A DNA stretch of 56,414 nucleotides from Oscillospiraceae bacterium (GTDB lineage: Bacteria > Bacillota > Clostridia > Oscillospirales > SIG627), in the NCBI GenBank assembly GCA_015065085.1, contig SVQW01000017.1:1-56414 (forward strand). The letters run 5' to 3'. The position numbers were made by a program, and so were the translations under genes. Of the stretch, positions 32,805-41,992 are shown piece by piece (the first letter of the stretch is position 1; each line of letters starts with the position of its first letter). The notes beneath the pieces were generated by a model, which saw only the letters and a list, made by a program, of their open reading frames with translations, made no database searches and was not told where the DNA came from.

Positions 32805-33572
32805 ATGAATCAAAAAAACAAAATAAGACTTTTCATTTACGACACTTCAAACGAATTCCGTCTGGGCACCGCTCTTGACCTGTAGCGACGCGGTTATGAG
32901 GTGACGGGAGACTCCGGCGATCCCGCCGAAACCGTTTCACGTATATGCCACAATCCGCCCGATTTACTGATTATGAACATATGGTTTCCCGCGGGAGACG
33001 AGCTCAGTATCATTACCGACCTTGCCAAGCGTCTTGACCACCGCATGCCCAAAACTATTCTCATTACGGGTGTTGACAACAGGCGTCTTATAGACCGTGC
33101 TTACGAAATGGGTGTATCAACCTGTCTCCTGCGGCCCTATACCGTGGACACTCTGTGCGAACGCATCAACCGGACGGTTTATATCGAAAAGGGCGAGGAT
33201 TTCAATCTGGAATCGCACGTGACAAAAATCATACATCAGATAGGCGTTCCCGCACATATTAAGGGCTATCAGTATCTTCGTACCGCCATTGTGATGGTTG
33301 CTAACAACAATCAAATTATAAATGAGGTCACAAAGACACTCTACCCTACCATAGCACGTGAATACGATACCACCTCCTCACGCGTGGAGCGTGCCATACG
33401 GCATGCCATAGAGGTAGCATGGGACAGGGGCGATGTGGAGGTGCTGGATTCATTTTTCGGTTACACCATTCACAAAAACAAAGGTAAGCCTACCAATTCC
33501 GAATTTATCGCCATGATTGCGGATAATCTGCGGTTGAAAATGCAGTTCAGAGCAGGCGGTAAAATTTCGTAA
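32805..33572 (+). pseudogene. spo0A: Spo0A-like regulator with degenerate receiver and in-frame TAG
   Basis: From ATG 32805 (GAGAGGG ribosome binding site) the frame encodes 255 codons interrupted at codon 27 by TAG (32883-32885); a GTG at 32901 is the next possible start. The C-terminal domain (from about residue 148) is near-canonical Spo0[58 protein letters not shown]. The receiver has lost its phosphotransfer residues: acidic pair DT (D13, T14), phosphoacceptor replaced by Asn58 (IMNIWFP), and the lysine replaced by Arg110 (LLRPY). A true Spo0A master regulator would need these. It may be a non-phosphorylatable paralogue; a second, normal spo0A elsewhere is likely. A CAG-to-TAG change or a sequencing error could explain the stop. 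Confidence 0.85.
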
Positions 33573-33590
33573 ATCCGCATAAAGTCCTCC

Positions 33591-33630
33591 AAACAAAGAA
33601 GGCAGATGAAACCATCTGCCTTCTTTGTTT
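33591..33630 (+). terminator. Terminator of the Spo0A-like gene
   Basis: An 18-bp perfect stem (33591-33608 and 33613-33630) with an AAAC loop and a T-rich 3' arm. Confidence 0.85.
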
Positions 33631-33641
33631 ACATAATCATG

Positions 33642-33670
33642 TTGACTTTTTGAGAAAAATAATGTAGAAT
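33642..33670 (+). promoter_or_regulatory. Promoter of the DUF6106-like/YgjP-like gene pair
   Basis: TTGACT (33642-33647) and TAGAAT (33665-33670) are spaced by 17 bases, just upstream of the start at 33690. Confidence 0.65.
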
Positions 33671-33689
33671 ATGGCTCGAGGTGATTTTA

Positions 33690-34253
33690 ATGGATAACAG
33701 AGAAAGCGCACAATACAGCAATAACTACGTTGAATACATCGTGCCAATGAAAAATAACAGCTCACTTCTTCTTAAAAAAGCAGGCATACTTGCGCTGATT
33801 GCAGTACTGTCTGTTGTCGGAGCGCTGTTCATACTGAATTCTCCATTTCTTCCGGTAATGGTGATTTATCTCGTGCTGGTCGGCATACTGGGTTGGTTCT
33901 TATGGCAGTTTGTAAGCATCGAATTTGAATACTGCATTGCCATGGGTGAAATGGATATGGATATTATCTACGGTCAGCGTCGGAGACACCGTATTGCATC
34001 CGCAAAAATCAAGGATATGACAATCATCGCCCCCTACGGTGAAGAGTACATGAATCAGATAAATGCTTCCGACATAAACAAGCGTATTTTTGCCGCAAGC
34101 GACATCAACTCCCCCGATACATATTTCTGCATTTACAATGACGAAAAAAACGGCAAGACCATTCTTATATTCGAGGCTACCGTAAAAACTCTGGGCATTA
34201 TGAAGTTCTACAATTCAAAAGCCACCGTGGTAAGCGACAGAGTCACCCACTGA
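33690..34253 (+). CDS. Two-helix membrane protein (DUF6106-like)
   Basis: The 187-residue protein has two transmembrane segments (residues about 30-75: ALIAVLSVVGALFIL, VMVIYLVLVGILGWFLW) followed by a cytoplasmic beta-rich domain (EFEYCIAMGEMDMDIIYGQRRRHRI). This resembles DUF6106 proteins of Clostridia, with no known function. ATG 33690 follows GAGGTG. Its TGA overlaps the ATG of the next gene (TGATG), so translation is coupled. Confidence 0.7.
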   Translation: MDNRESAQYSNNYVEYIVPMKNNSSLLLKKAGILALIAVLSVVGALFILNSPFLPVMVIYLVLVGILGWFLWQFVSIEFEYCIAMGEMDMDIIYGQRRRHRIASAKIKDMTIIAPYGEEYMNQINASDINKRIFAASDINSPDTYFCIYNDEKNGKTILIFEATVKTLGIMKFYNSKATVVSDRVTH

Positions 34254-34786
34254 TGAAAGGCGAATTGCGCACCTGCGGAGGCATAACTTATATACTGTAC
34301 CGCAAAAATATAAAAAATATGTATATACGCATCAGCCGCGACGGTGAGGTACGTGTAAGTGCAAACAGGCGCATAAGCCTCGGGCGCATAGAAGATTTCA
34401 TTCTGCAGAATGCAAAAAAGGTAACCGCGCAGCTTGCGCGGTTGTCTTGTGTTACCCCCGAAAAGGACATAGACGAGGAAAAGTGCCGTATGCTGTTTGA
34501 AGAGATAAGCATGAAATTCTATCCCCTCTTCAGCCGTTACACAGGCGGTAAACCGCCGGAAATCAAGCTCAAAAGCCTGCGTGCAGCATGGGGAATATGC
34601 CACACGCGGGATAACTATATTTCGCTAAACAAACGGCTTTATTTAAAGCCAATTGAAGCGGTGGAATACGTAATTCTTCACGAATACACACATTTTGTGC
34701 ACCCAAACCACCAAAAAGAATTTTACGCACATATAAAGAGCATAATGCCCGATTACAAAGAACGTAAAAAGCTTCTTAAACAGTAA
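34253..34786 (+). CDS. YgjP-like zinc metallopeptidase (DUF45/M48-like)
   Basis: The 177-residue protein carries the zinc motif HEYTHFVHPNH (near residue 143): HExxH with a third His ligand. The region RAAWGICHTRDNYISLNKRL matches the YgjP/DUF45 family. The biological substrate is unknown. It overlaps the upstream gene by one base at TGATG. Length is slightly below the usual 220-240 residues of the family. Confidence 0.85.
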   Translation: MKGELRTCGGITYILYRKNIKNMYIRISRDGEVRVSANRRISLGRIEDFILQNAKKVTAQLARLSCVTPEKDIDEEKCRMLFEEISMKFYPLFSRYTGGKPPEIKLKSLRAAWGICHTRDNYISLNKRLYLKPIEAVEYVILHEYTHFVHPNHQKEFYAHIKSIMPDYKERKKLLKQ

Positions 34787-34821
34787 AAAGAGAGAGCATT
34801 TCACAATGTTCTCTCTTTTTT
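34785..34821. terminator. Bidirectional terminator between the YgjP-like and tatD genes
   Basis: The stem AAAAAGAGAGAGCATT with its complement (one G-T wobble) has a short loop and A/T ends on both strands. Confidence 0.75.
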
Positions 34822-34827
34822 ATCGGC

Positions 34828-35610
34828 TTATTCTATTCCGAAAACGCGCTTGGCGTTTTGGTTTGTAACTTCTATGATGTGCTCCACATCCACATGTCGT
34901 AAGTCTGCAATTTTTTGTGCCGTAAGATAGGTGTAATGGGAGGTGTTTGTTTTACTGCGGTATGGTACGGGTGTGAGATAGGGTGCGTCGGTTTCGATAA
35001 GCAGTCTGTCGTCCGGAACATGAAGCACGGTTTCAGTAAGATTAACGGCGCTTTTGAAGGTAACCGAACCGCTGTACGATATATACCAGCCGCGTTTTAC
35101 CAGTTCCTTTACCATTTCACTGCTTCCGGAAAAGCTGTGCAGTACGCCCCATGCCTTATGGCGGGAGATTATATCCATGGTAGGTCCATGCGCTTCCCGG
35201 TCATGTACCAGTACGGGGTAACCCGTCTCCTCAGCCAGAATAAGCTGTTGCTCAAATATTTCCTTTTGTATATCTCTGGGTGAAAAATCGTAATGAAAAT
35301 CCAGTCCTATTTCACCTATGGCACGTACCTTGGGATGCTGAAGAAGCTTTAAAAGCTCCTCTTTCCAGTTTTCCGGCATATTGGCGGTCTCGTGAGGATG
35401 AAAACCCGCGGCGGCGTACACAAAATCATATTTTTCCGCCAGCTCTATTGACACGCGGGACGATTCAAGCTTACAGCCGACATTCATTATATACTCCACT
35501 CCCGACGGGCAATATTCCGTGGGAGAGGTCATACTCTGCAATATTTCATCTCGTATTCCTTCAAAGCGTTTGTCATCATAATGTGCGTGGGTATCAAAAA
35601 GTTTAGCCAT
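34828..35610 (-). CDS. TatD family metal-dependent deoxyribonuclease
   Basis: A TIM-barrel metallohydrolase; family members act as 3'-5' DNase or in DNA/RNA turnover. The 260-residue protein has the signature ligands: FDTHAHYDD at the start, AIGEIGLDFHYD near residue 95, PVLVHDREAHG, VLHSFSG, and LLIETDAPYL near 206. The start is ATG 35610, after GGAG; a longer start at 35649 lies inside the upstream gene. It follows the dockerin-like gene with the stop and start almost touching. Confidence 0.93.
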   Translation of the reverse strand: MAKLFDTHAHYDDKRFEGIRDEILQSMTSPTEYCPSGVEYIMNVGCKLESSRVSIELAEKYDFVYAAAGFHPHETANMPENWKEELLKLLQHPKVRAIGEIGLDFHYDFSPRDIQKEIFEQQLILAEETGYPVLVHDREAHGPTMDIISRHKAWGVLHSFSGSSEMVKELVKRGWYISYSGSVTFKSAVNLTETVLHVPDDRLLIETDAPYLTPVPYRSKTNTSHYTYLTAQKIADLRHVDVEHIIEVTNQNAKRVFGIE

Positions 35611-35611
35611 A

Positions 35612-36364
35612 TTACTCCTCTGTATCGGTTCTGTTGTAGTTTGAAACAAGAATGTTTATATCGTTTACATCCACTGTTCCGTCGGAATTGAAGTCCGCCG
35701 CGGCAAGCGTAATGCCGTCGCCGCTGTTGCCCAGCTGAGCGAACAGTGAGTTAAGGTCATTTATAAGTATCTTACCCGACCCGTCAAGGTCACCCGCAAA
35801 GCGGGTTATGTCGATTTCGGAAATAATTCCTTCATCCGAAGCGGTGCGCAGTGCGGTATAGCCCAGATAACCGTCCTTTATAACAGCTATTCTGTACTGC
35901 TGTCCCCTGAGTGCCCTCGCCAGCATATAATTGCCGTTTTCATCCGTAACGGCAGTCTCAATAAGAGTGTTTCCGCTGTAAAGACGTATTTGGGCATTTT
36001 TTGCACCGTAGCACTTCACACTGCCGACGGCAGGCGAAATTATACCGTAAACATGCGGTTTGTCAAGGTGTCCGCCCGTTACAAGCAATGTCGCGTTACA
36101 CACGTTCATCGGAATAAAAGGGTCAAATACGGCATATCCGTCCGAATTACACTCGGCATAGCCGATATATACTATATCATCAAAGTTTACACTGTCCGCG
36201 TCATGTCCCTTTACCGCAAAAAGAATATACTGCTGTCCGATATTTTCAGTGCCCGCATTATATCTGACTGAGTATTTTCCGTTTTCGGGCTGTACTGTTT
36301 CAACCGCAAAAGCCGAAATGCACAGCAGCACAAGAACAGCGCAAAAAATCAAAAACTTTTTCAT
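35612..36364 (-). CDS. Secreted dockerin-like protein
   Basis: The 250-residue protein begins with a signal peptide (MKKFLIFCAVLVLLCISAFA). The middle has a carboxypeptidase-regulatory-like beta domain (IRLYSGNTLIETAVTDENGNYML). The C-terminus is a type I dockerin with two calcium loops: DLDGSGKILINDLN and DFNSDGTVDVNDIN. Dockerins bind cohesins, so it may attach to a surface scaffold; I see no cohesin in this window. ATG 36364 is preceded by GGAG. It is co-transcribed with tatD. Confidence 0.85.
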   Translation of the reverse strand: MKKFLIFCAVLVLLCISAFAVETVQPENGKYSVRYNAGTENIGQQYILFAVKGHDADSVNFDDIVYIGYAECNSDGYAVFDPFIPMNVCNATLLVTGGHLDKPHVYGIISPAVGSVKCYGAKNAQIRLYSGNTLIETAVTDENGNYMLARALRGQQYRIAVIKDGYLGYTALRTASDEGIISEIDITRFAGDLDGSGKILINDLNSLFAQLGNSGDGITLAAADFNSDGTVDVNDINILVSNYNRTDTEE

Positions 36365-36554
36365 ACATACTCCATAAAAAGCATTTATTGCTATCATCAA
36401 TATAATATACAACAAAACGTATCAAAAATCAATACCGATTTTGAAAATTAATATTTTCGTTGTTGTACCATGATATTCCGAACACATTTACAATTGCATT
36501 TCAAGGAACATTTTGGTGAAAAAAACGTCCAATCGCAAAAGGAGATGGTTAGTC

Positions 36555-37250
36555 ATGAAAAAGCTTTTAATTCTCTTAACTGTCGCAGTTTTGTTTTTGG
36601 GGAGCTGTAAATCTCCCGGTCAGCGTACCGAAAAGGACCTTGACGCAGTACGACAGAATGCATACACCTTCGTTAAAAGTCTGACCGAAAAGAAAATTGA
36701 TTATATAATAATAAACGCTGACGGCAATGAAGATATACTGCATGGAAATGAAAACTGTCTGCCCGTAATCGAGGCAATTTCAAAAACGGAATTTGAACGT
36801 GATGCCAACAAATACGAGCCGGGTGCCCAAGCAATGAAAATCACCCTCTGTTTTGACAAAGAAAACTATATTCTGACCTATCCCGTGTACGAGCATAATT
36901 ATAAGGGAGATTACGAAAGCCTTGGCTGCACCATTGAAAACACCGATGCGGCCGTTTACATTGCAAATCTTATTGATGAAATCTACGGAGCGCATACGCC
37001 GGAGAATGTATGTCCGTATGCGCTGATGGTAATTGACGAGTTTTATTATTACACCGGTCAGGTGTACACCATGGACAGCAACGAGCAGCCGGAAATGCTG
37101 GGAAATGTGACCTCTGTCGTTCCCGAAAACCGTATGCCTTCCCGTGACGGTGAAGCAAACATTGACATTCTCGGTGCTCCTTACACTATGTACGACCAAA
37201 AGCTAATAGTGAAGATAGACAACGAATGGATATATTTTGAGAAAAGATAA
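36555..37250 (+). CDS. Hypothetical lipoprotein
   Basis: The 231-residue predicted lipoprotein has signal peptide MKKLLILLTVAVLFLG and a lipobox ending FLGSC, so the mature protein would be lipid-anchored. The rest is mixed alpha/beta with no recognised domain. AAAGGAG precedes ATG 36555; a longer frame to 36513 is unlikely. It stands alone and ends at a strong terminator. Confidence 0.75.
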   Translation: MKKLLILLTVAVLFLGSCKSPGQRTEKDLDAVRQNAYTFVKSLTEKKIDYIIINADGNEDILHGNENCLPVIEAISKTEFERDANKYEPGAQAMKITLCFDKENYILTYPVYEHNYKGDYESLGCTIENTDAAVYIANLIDEIYGAHTPENVCPYALMVIDEFYYYTGQVYTMDSNEQPEMLGNVTSVVPENRMPSRDGEANIDILGAPYTMYDQKLIVKIDNEWIYFEKR

Positions 37251-37289
37251 AATCAGTGCTGAGTCGTTGACTCAGCACTGATTTTCTTT
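37249..37289. terminator. Bidirectional terminator between the lipoprotein and GH130 genes
   Basis: A 17-bp perfect stem (37249-37265 and 37269-37285) with a GTT loop. Its first arm overlaps the lipoprotein stop codon. Confidence 0.85.
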
Positions 37290-37296
37290 ATTACAG

Positions 37297-38331
37297 TTAT
37301 CTCGTTTCGGTGCAAAGTGCAATAAGGTCATTTACATTTGCAGTGGCAAGGCACTCAACGGTGTCGGATGCACCGTAGTATATTTTGACCTCGCCGTTAT
37401 CCTCAAGTATCATACCGCCGGGAAAAATAACATGTGCACGGCAACCGTTCACGTTGGTTTCATGCTCATTTTCGGGGGCAATAAGAGGCTGCTTGGAATA
37501 GCCGATAATCTTATAGGGGTTTTCAAGGTCAAGAAGCATTATTCCCGCACTGTAACGCTTTCTCCAGTAAGGCTCCCAGCCGTTTTTACCGCGGGTGGGG
37601 TCCAAATCGACAGCGTGGAAGGTGGTAAGCCAGCCTTTGTCGGTTCTTACGGGAGGTGCGGCAGGACCAATCTTATCGTTTGCAAAGGGAACATCCTCGA
37701 CACCCAGAAGAAGCTGAGTATTGCCCCAGTACTTAAGGTCGGGAGAATCGGAAATCCACATATCAAAGCGGTCTACTCCTCCTCTGCCGTATACGGGGAA
37801 GGGACGTTCCAGACGAATGTATTTGCCGTTTATCTTTTCGGGGAACAGCACCATATTTCTGTTATCGGGTGCGGAAAGGCTGAGCACTTCAAGTCTTTCG
37901 AGGTTATGTATTTTGCCGATACCGCCCAGTATTCCGTGCTTGGTATCCACTGCAAAGCACATATACAGTTCATCATCAATTACGGTAAGTCGGGGGTCAT
38001 AAAAGCGTCTTATCTCATCGGTTTTCATTTCCTGCTGAGACATAAAGGGCTTATCCTTGACCTTCCAGTTGATACCGTCATCACTGAACGCAATGCCAAG
38101 ATGAGTACCCTCGAACATGGGAAGCTTCTTAGCGCGTCTTTCGTCAAACTCCTGCTGATTGGTGGGGCCGTAATCATCACGGAATATCATAACGTACTGT
38201 CCTTGATACTTTACGATTCCCGCATTGAAAACAAGAGATGCCTCATAAGGAATATCTTCACGGGTAAGCACAGGCTTTTCGATTTTTGTTATAACGGGGG
38301 ATGTTTTGAGTTCGGGCAAAAGTGTAGCCAT
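37297..38331 (-). CDS. GH130 mannoside phosphorylase, copy B
   Basis: GH130 enzymes phosphorolyse beta-mannosides, releasing mannose-1-phosphate and thereby saving ATP. The 344-residue protein has the five-bladed propeller pattern of the family: YEASLVFNAGIVKY, FRDDYG near residue 50, RFYDPRLTVIDDELYMCFA, and GPAAPPVRTDKGWLTTFHAVD. It is cytoplasmic. It follows its paralogue by 28 bases. The exact donor (mannobiose, mannosyl-glucose or mannosyl-GlcNAc) cannot be told from the sequence. Confidence 0.9.
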   Translation of the reverse strand: MATLLPELKTSPVITKIEKPVLTREDIPYEASLVFNAGIVKYQGQYVMIFRDDYGPTNQQEFDERRAKKLPMFEGTHLGIAFSDDGINWKVKDKPFMSQQEMKTDEIRRFYDPRLTVIDDELYMCFAVDTKHGILGGIGKIHNLERLEVLSLSAPDNRNMVLFPEKINGKYIRLERPFPVYGRGGVDRFDMWISDSPDLKYWGNTQLLLGVEDVPFANDKIGPAAPPVRTDKGWLTTFHAVDLDPTRGKNGWEPYWRKRYSAGIMLLDLENPYKIIGYSKQPLIAPENEHETNVNGCRAHVIFPGGMILEDNGEVKIYYGASDTVECLATANVNDLIALCTETR

Positions 38332-38359
38332 AATTCTTTTCGTTTTCCTTTATAAAAGT

Positions 38360-39391
38360 TTATTTTGTTTCGGTGCAAAGTGCAATAAGGTCATTGACGT
38401 TTGCGGTGGCAAGACATTCAACGGTATCGGCGGCGCCGTAGTAAATCTTAACCTCGCCGTTATCCTCCAGTATCATACCACCGGGGAAAATAACTTGTCC
38501 TCGGAAGCCCTCGTCGCTGGTTTCATACTCGGTATCGGGAGCGATAAGGGGCTGTTTGGAATATCCGATTATCTTGTAGGGGTTTTCAAGGTCGAGAAGC
38601 ATTATACCTGCGCAGTAACGCTTTTTCCATGCAGTAGCCCAGCCGTTTTTGCCGCGCTCGGGGTCAATGTCAACTGCGTGGAAGGTGGTAAGCCAGCCCT
38701 TGTCGGTTCTTACGGGAGGTGCGGCAGGACCAATCTTATCGTTGGCATAGGGAACATCCTCAACACCCATGAGAAGCTGGGAATTGCCCCAGAACTTAAG
38801 GTCGGGTGACTGGGAAATCCACATATCAAAGCGGTCTTTTCCGCCTCTGCCGTATACGGGGAAGGGTCTTTCAAGACGGACGTACATGCCGTTTATTTTT
38901 TCGGGGAACAGTACCATGTTTCTGTTATCGGGAGTGGAAAGGCTGAGTATCTCAAGTCTTTCAAGGTTATGTATTCTTCCGATACCGCCCAGAATACCGT
39001 GTTTGGTATCTACCGCAAAGCACATATAAAGCTCGTCATCGATTATTGTAAGTCTGGGGTCGTAAAAACGTCTGATTTCATCGGTTTTTACATCATCCTG
39101 ATGCATGAAGGGCTTTTCGTTGACCTTCCAGTTGATGCCGTCATCGCTGAACGCAATACCCAGATGAGTATCAAACATGGGAACGGGCTTAGTGCGCTTT
39201 TCCTCATATTCCTGCTGATTTACAGGACCGTAGTCATTGCGGAATACCATTACGTACTGACCATGGTACTTAACAACGCCTGCGTTGAAGACCAGAGATG
39301 ACTCGTAAGGAATGTCATGACGTGTAAGAAGGGGTTTTTCAAGCTTGGTAACAACGGGAGAGGTTCTGAGCTCGGGGGTAAGAATCTTCAT
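38360..39391 (-). CDS. GH130 mannoside phosphorylase, copy A
   Basis: This tandem paralogue (343 residues) is very similar to the previous gene along its whole length, with the same motifs (YESSLVFNAGVVKY, FYDPRLTIIDDELYMCFA). It is upstream in the operon, 16 bases after the phosphohexomutase gene. The ribosome binding site is AAAGGA. Both copies keep the acidic catalytic-site residues, so both are probably active. Mannose-1-phosphate from either would feed the mutase encoded upstream. Confidence 0.9.
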   Translation of the reverse strand: MKILTPELRTSPVVTKLEKPLLTRHDIPYESSLVFNAGVVKYHGQYVMVFRNDYGPVNQQEYEEKRTKPVPMFDTHLGIAFSDDGINWKVNEKPFMHQDDVKTDEIRRFYDPRLTIIDDELYMCFAVDTKHGILGGIGRIHNLERLEILSLSTPDNRNMVLFPEKINGMYVRLERPFPVYGRGGKDRFDMWISQSPDLKFWGNSQLLMGVEDVPYANDKIGPAAPPVRTDKGWLTTFHAVDIDPERGKNGWATAWKKRYCAGIMLLDLENPYKIIGYSKQPLIAPDTEYETSDEGFRGQVIFPGGMILEDNGEVKIYYGAADTVECLATANVNDLIALCTETK

Positions 39392-39406
39392 AGTCCTTTG
39401 TTCCTT

Positions 39407-41071
39407 TCATTCAAGTTCAAGATATTTTTTTATTTTACTGCTGATGTTTTTGTAGTTCTCATCAGCTTCATGCTCATCTTTTCCGTTTACGCTGTAATAT
39501 ATTTTGATTTTCGGCTCTGTTCCCGAGGGACGTACCGCAATCCATGTGCCGTCGGGGAAAATATACTTTATAACATCTGCCTTGGGCAGAAGTCCGAAGC
39601 CCTCTTCGGCAGGGGTGTCGTTAAGATAATCGATTTTTTCGCACTGCTCAAAAAGGTCGTTTTCGCGTAGCTTTTTCATCATACCTGCGATTCTTTCAAT
39701 GCCCTCTATGCCTTTGAGTGTAAAGCTTTCAAGCTTATCAAGGCAGTAGCCGTACTGTTCATAAAGCTCCTGCAAGCGATGCCACAGGGTTTTGCCCTGA
39801 TTTTTCATGACCTGCGCCGCTTCACAGATAAGCACTGCCGCACATACAGCATCCTTGTCGCGTGCATGAGTTCCCGATAAGAATCCGTAGGATTCCTCAT
39901 AGCCGAAAACAAAGGTGTGTCCGCTTTCTTCAAAGCGTGTCATCATTTCGCCTATGTATTTGAAGCCCGTAAGAGTATTGAAAACCTCTATCCCGTTTGC
40001 CTGAGCTATCTTTGCACCCACCTCGGAGGTAACAATAGTCTTGACAACAGCGGGCTTATTTAATGATTTGATATCCGTGTGACGGATAATGTGGTCAAGT
40101 ATCAGTGCTCCTATCTGGTTACCGCTTATAAGCTTGTATCCGCTGTCCGTTCTGACAGCTATTCCCACACGGTCGCTGTCGGGGTCAGTACCCAGAACAA
40201 TATCAGCGCCAATGCTTTCAGCAAGCTTTATGCCCTCTGACAGCGCTCTTTTGTCCTCGGGATTTGGCGAAATAACGGTTGGGAAATTTCCATCGGGAGT
40301 GTCCTGCGACGCAACCGGCGTCACATTTTCAAAGCCATCCCTTGCCAATGCCGCTTTGACGGGTACACTTCCCGTTCCGTGCAGAGGTGTGTATACAACT
40401 TTTATGTTCTTCTTGCCTTCAATTCGGCTGACCTTCAGCACCTGCGAGACAAACGCATCGGAAGTGTCCGCATTTCTGACAAGCTCCTCACGGCGTTCAA
40501 ACAAAACAGTACGATAGTCTGTTATTGCTTCGATTTGTGCATATATCTCATTAGCGATATGAGGCACAATCTGACAGCCGTTTTGGTCATACACCTTGTA
40601 TCCGTTATATTCCTTGGGGTTATGGCTTGCGGTGATAACTATACCTGCCAGTGCATTCATATGCCGTACTGCAAAGCTCAGCTGAGGTGTGGGTACGGGC
40701 TGAGAATGAAAATGCACAAGTATTCCGCTGTATGTAAGAACATCTGTGGCGGCATGGGCAAATTCCCTGCTGTTAAGGCGTGTGTCATAAGCGATAACCA
40801 CACCGCGTTCAAGGCATTCCGCCGGAGTATACTTTTTCTTAAGATAATTTGCAAGTCCCCGGGTTGCACGTCCCACGGTATAGCGGTTCATGCGGTTAGT
40901 ACCCGCGCCCATTACTCCGCGCAGACCGCCTGTTCCGAATTCCAGATGTCTGAAAAATCTGTCCTCTTTTTCCTTTTCGTCGTTTTCCACAGCACCAAGC
41001 TCATCTTGCGTGCCGGTATCAAAATAGCTGTCCGTTTTCCACAGACGAAATAAATCATTATAATTTTCCAT
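39407..41071 (-). CDS. Phosphoglucomutase/phosphomannomutase
   Basis: This enzyme interconverts hexose-1- and hexose-6-phosphates. At 554 residues it has the alpha-D-phosphohexomutase layout: catalytic phosphoserine in TASHNPKEYNGY near 150, magnesium loop GTDPDSDR near 297, sugar-binding GYEESYGF near 390, and phosphate-binding RPSGTEPK near 518. It heads an operon with two GH130 phosphorylases, so mannose-1-phosphate is a likely substrate. It is also similar to housekeeping phosphoglucomutases, and the specificity is not settled by sequence. Confidence 0.93.
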   Translation of the reverse strand: MENYNDLFRLWKTDSYFDTGTQDELGAVENDEKEKEDRFFRHLEFGTGGLRGVMGAGTNRMNRYTVGRATRGLANYLKKKYTPAECLERGVVIAYDTRLNSREFAHAATDVLTYSGILVHFHSQPVPTPQLSFAVRHMNALAGIVITASHNPKEYNGYKVYDQNGCQIVPHIANEIYAQIEAITDYRTVLFERREELVRNADTSDAFVSQVLKVSRIEGKKNIKVVYTPLHGTGSVPVKAALARDGFENVTPVASQDTPDGNFPTVISPNPEDKRALSEGIKLAESIGADIVLGTDPDSDRVGIAVRTDSGYKLISGNQIGALILDHIIRHTDIKSLNKPAVVKTIVTSEVGAKIAQANGIEVFNTLTGFKYIGEMMTRFEESGHTFVFGYEESYGFLSGTHARDKDAVCAAVLICEAAQVMKNQGKTLWHRLQELYEQYGYCLDKLESFTLKGIEGIERIAGMMKKLRENDLFEQCEKIDYLNDTPAEEGFGLLPKADVIKYIFPDGTWIAVRPSGTEPKIKIYYSVNGKDEHEADENYKNISSKIKKYLELE

Positions 41072-41113
41072 ATGTTTTACCTCGTATTAATATTATATAT
41101 ACAAAAATGTCTA

Positions 41114-41141
41114 TTGTAAATTCAAAAAATAATGGTATAAT
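41114..41141 (+). promoter_or_regulatory. Promoter of the second AraC gene
   Basis: TTGTAA (41114-41119) and TATAAT (41136-41141) are spaced by 16 bases. It is divergent from the mutase/GH130 operon. Confidence 0.65.
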
Positions 41142-41173
41142 TAAGAAAATCAACGAATTTGAGGTTTTTCAAA

Positions 41174-41992
41174 ATGTCGAAAAACATTGATAATATCGTA
41201 AAACAAATTAAAAGCCACTGCGAAATTTCAATACACAAAAACTCAGTCCGTTCATTTATACCCACCCACTGGCACGACTATTTTGAATTTGAGCTGGTGC
41301 TGGAGGGAAGCTATGACCATGTGTGCAACGGCAAAAAATATGTTGCACATCGCGGTGATGCCTGGATAATGTCCTACTTCGACCACCATTCACTTGAGCC
41401 GCACGATGACGGAAAAATACTCAATATCGGCTTTTCGCCCGACTATGTATCGGGTGAGCTTTCCGACTACATAGCCCGCTTCAGCAATATTCTGTGCCGT
41501 TTTGACGAAAATGAGACCCAATACCTGTGTGCCAGATGCCAAAAGCTGAAAGAGGAATTTGAAAACCACGCACCCTTTTACCGCCAGAACAGCGAAGCGC
41601 TTTTATCCGAAATAATAATAATCACACTGCGCAAATCCGACAGAAATGCGGGGGACATATCCCATCTGCCGGGAATTCTGCAATCCGTGACCTCATATCT
41701 GCACAAAAATTTCAATTCGGACGTAGCACTAAGTTCCGTTGCGGAAAAATTTTACGTGTCGCCGGGACATCTGGGTTTTCTCTTTAAAAAGACCTTTGGC
41801 ACATCGTACAACAACTATGTCAACCGAATCCGCATGAAGCATGCCTGCAACATGCTGTCTTCCTCTGAGCTGCCCATACGTGAAATAGCACTGCGAAGCG
41901 GCTACAATTCCCAGGAGCACTTTTTCTACACCTTCAAAAAGCACTTCGGGTGCACCCCTCTCACCTACCGAACCAACAATCCGCAGAAATAA
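41174..41992 (+). CDS. AraC family transcriptional regulator
   Basis: A 272-residue regulator with an N-terminal cupin sensor (THWHDYFEFELVLEGSYDHVCNGKKY) and C-terminal AraC helix-turn-helix (LSSVAEKFYVSPGHLGFLFKK, IALRSGYNSQEHFFYTFKKHFG). ATG 41174 follows GAGG. It is divergent from the mutase/GH130 operon and probably controls it. It resembles the AraC regulator next to the GH2 mannosidase in layout, so the two may respond to related mannosides. Confidence 0.9.
   Translation: MSKNIDNIVKQIKSHCEISIHKNSVRSFIPTHWHDYFEFELVLEGSYDHVCNGKKYVAHRGDAWIMSYFDHHSLEPHDDGKILNIGFSPDYVSGELSDYIARFSNILCRFDENETQYLCARCQKLKEEFENHAPFYRQNSEALLSEIIIITLRKSDRNAGDISHLPGILQSVTSYLHKNFNSDVALSSVAEKFYVSPGHLGFLFKKTFGTSYNNYVNRIRMKHACNMLSSSELPIREIALRSGYNSQEHFFYTFKKHFGCTPLTYRTNNPQK

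Noticed and set aside
32883..32885. Recoding of TAG as a sense codon
   Set aside because: TAG ends the HPF gene and the Cys-cluster gene at their expected C-termini, so the code looks standard.
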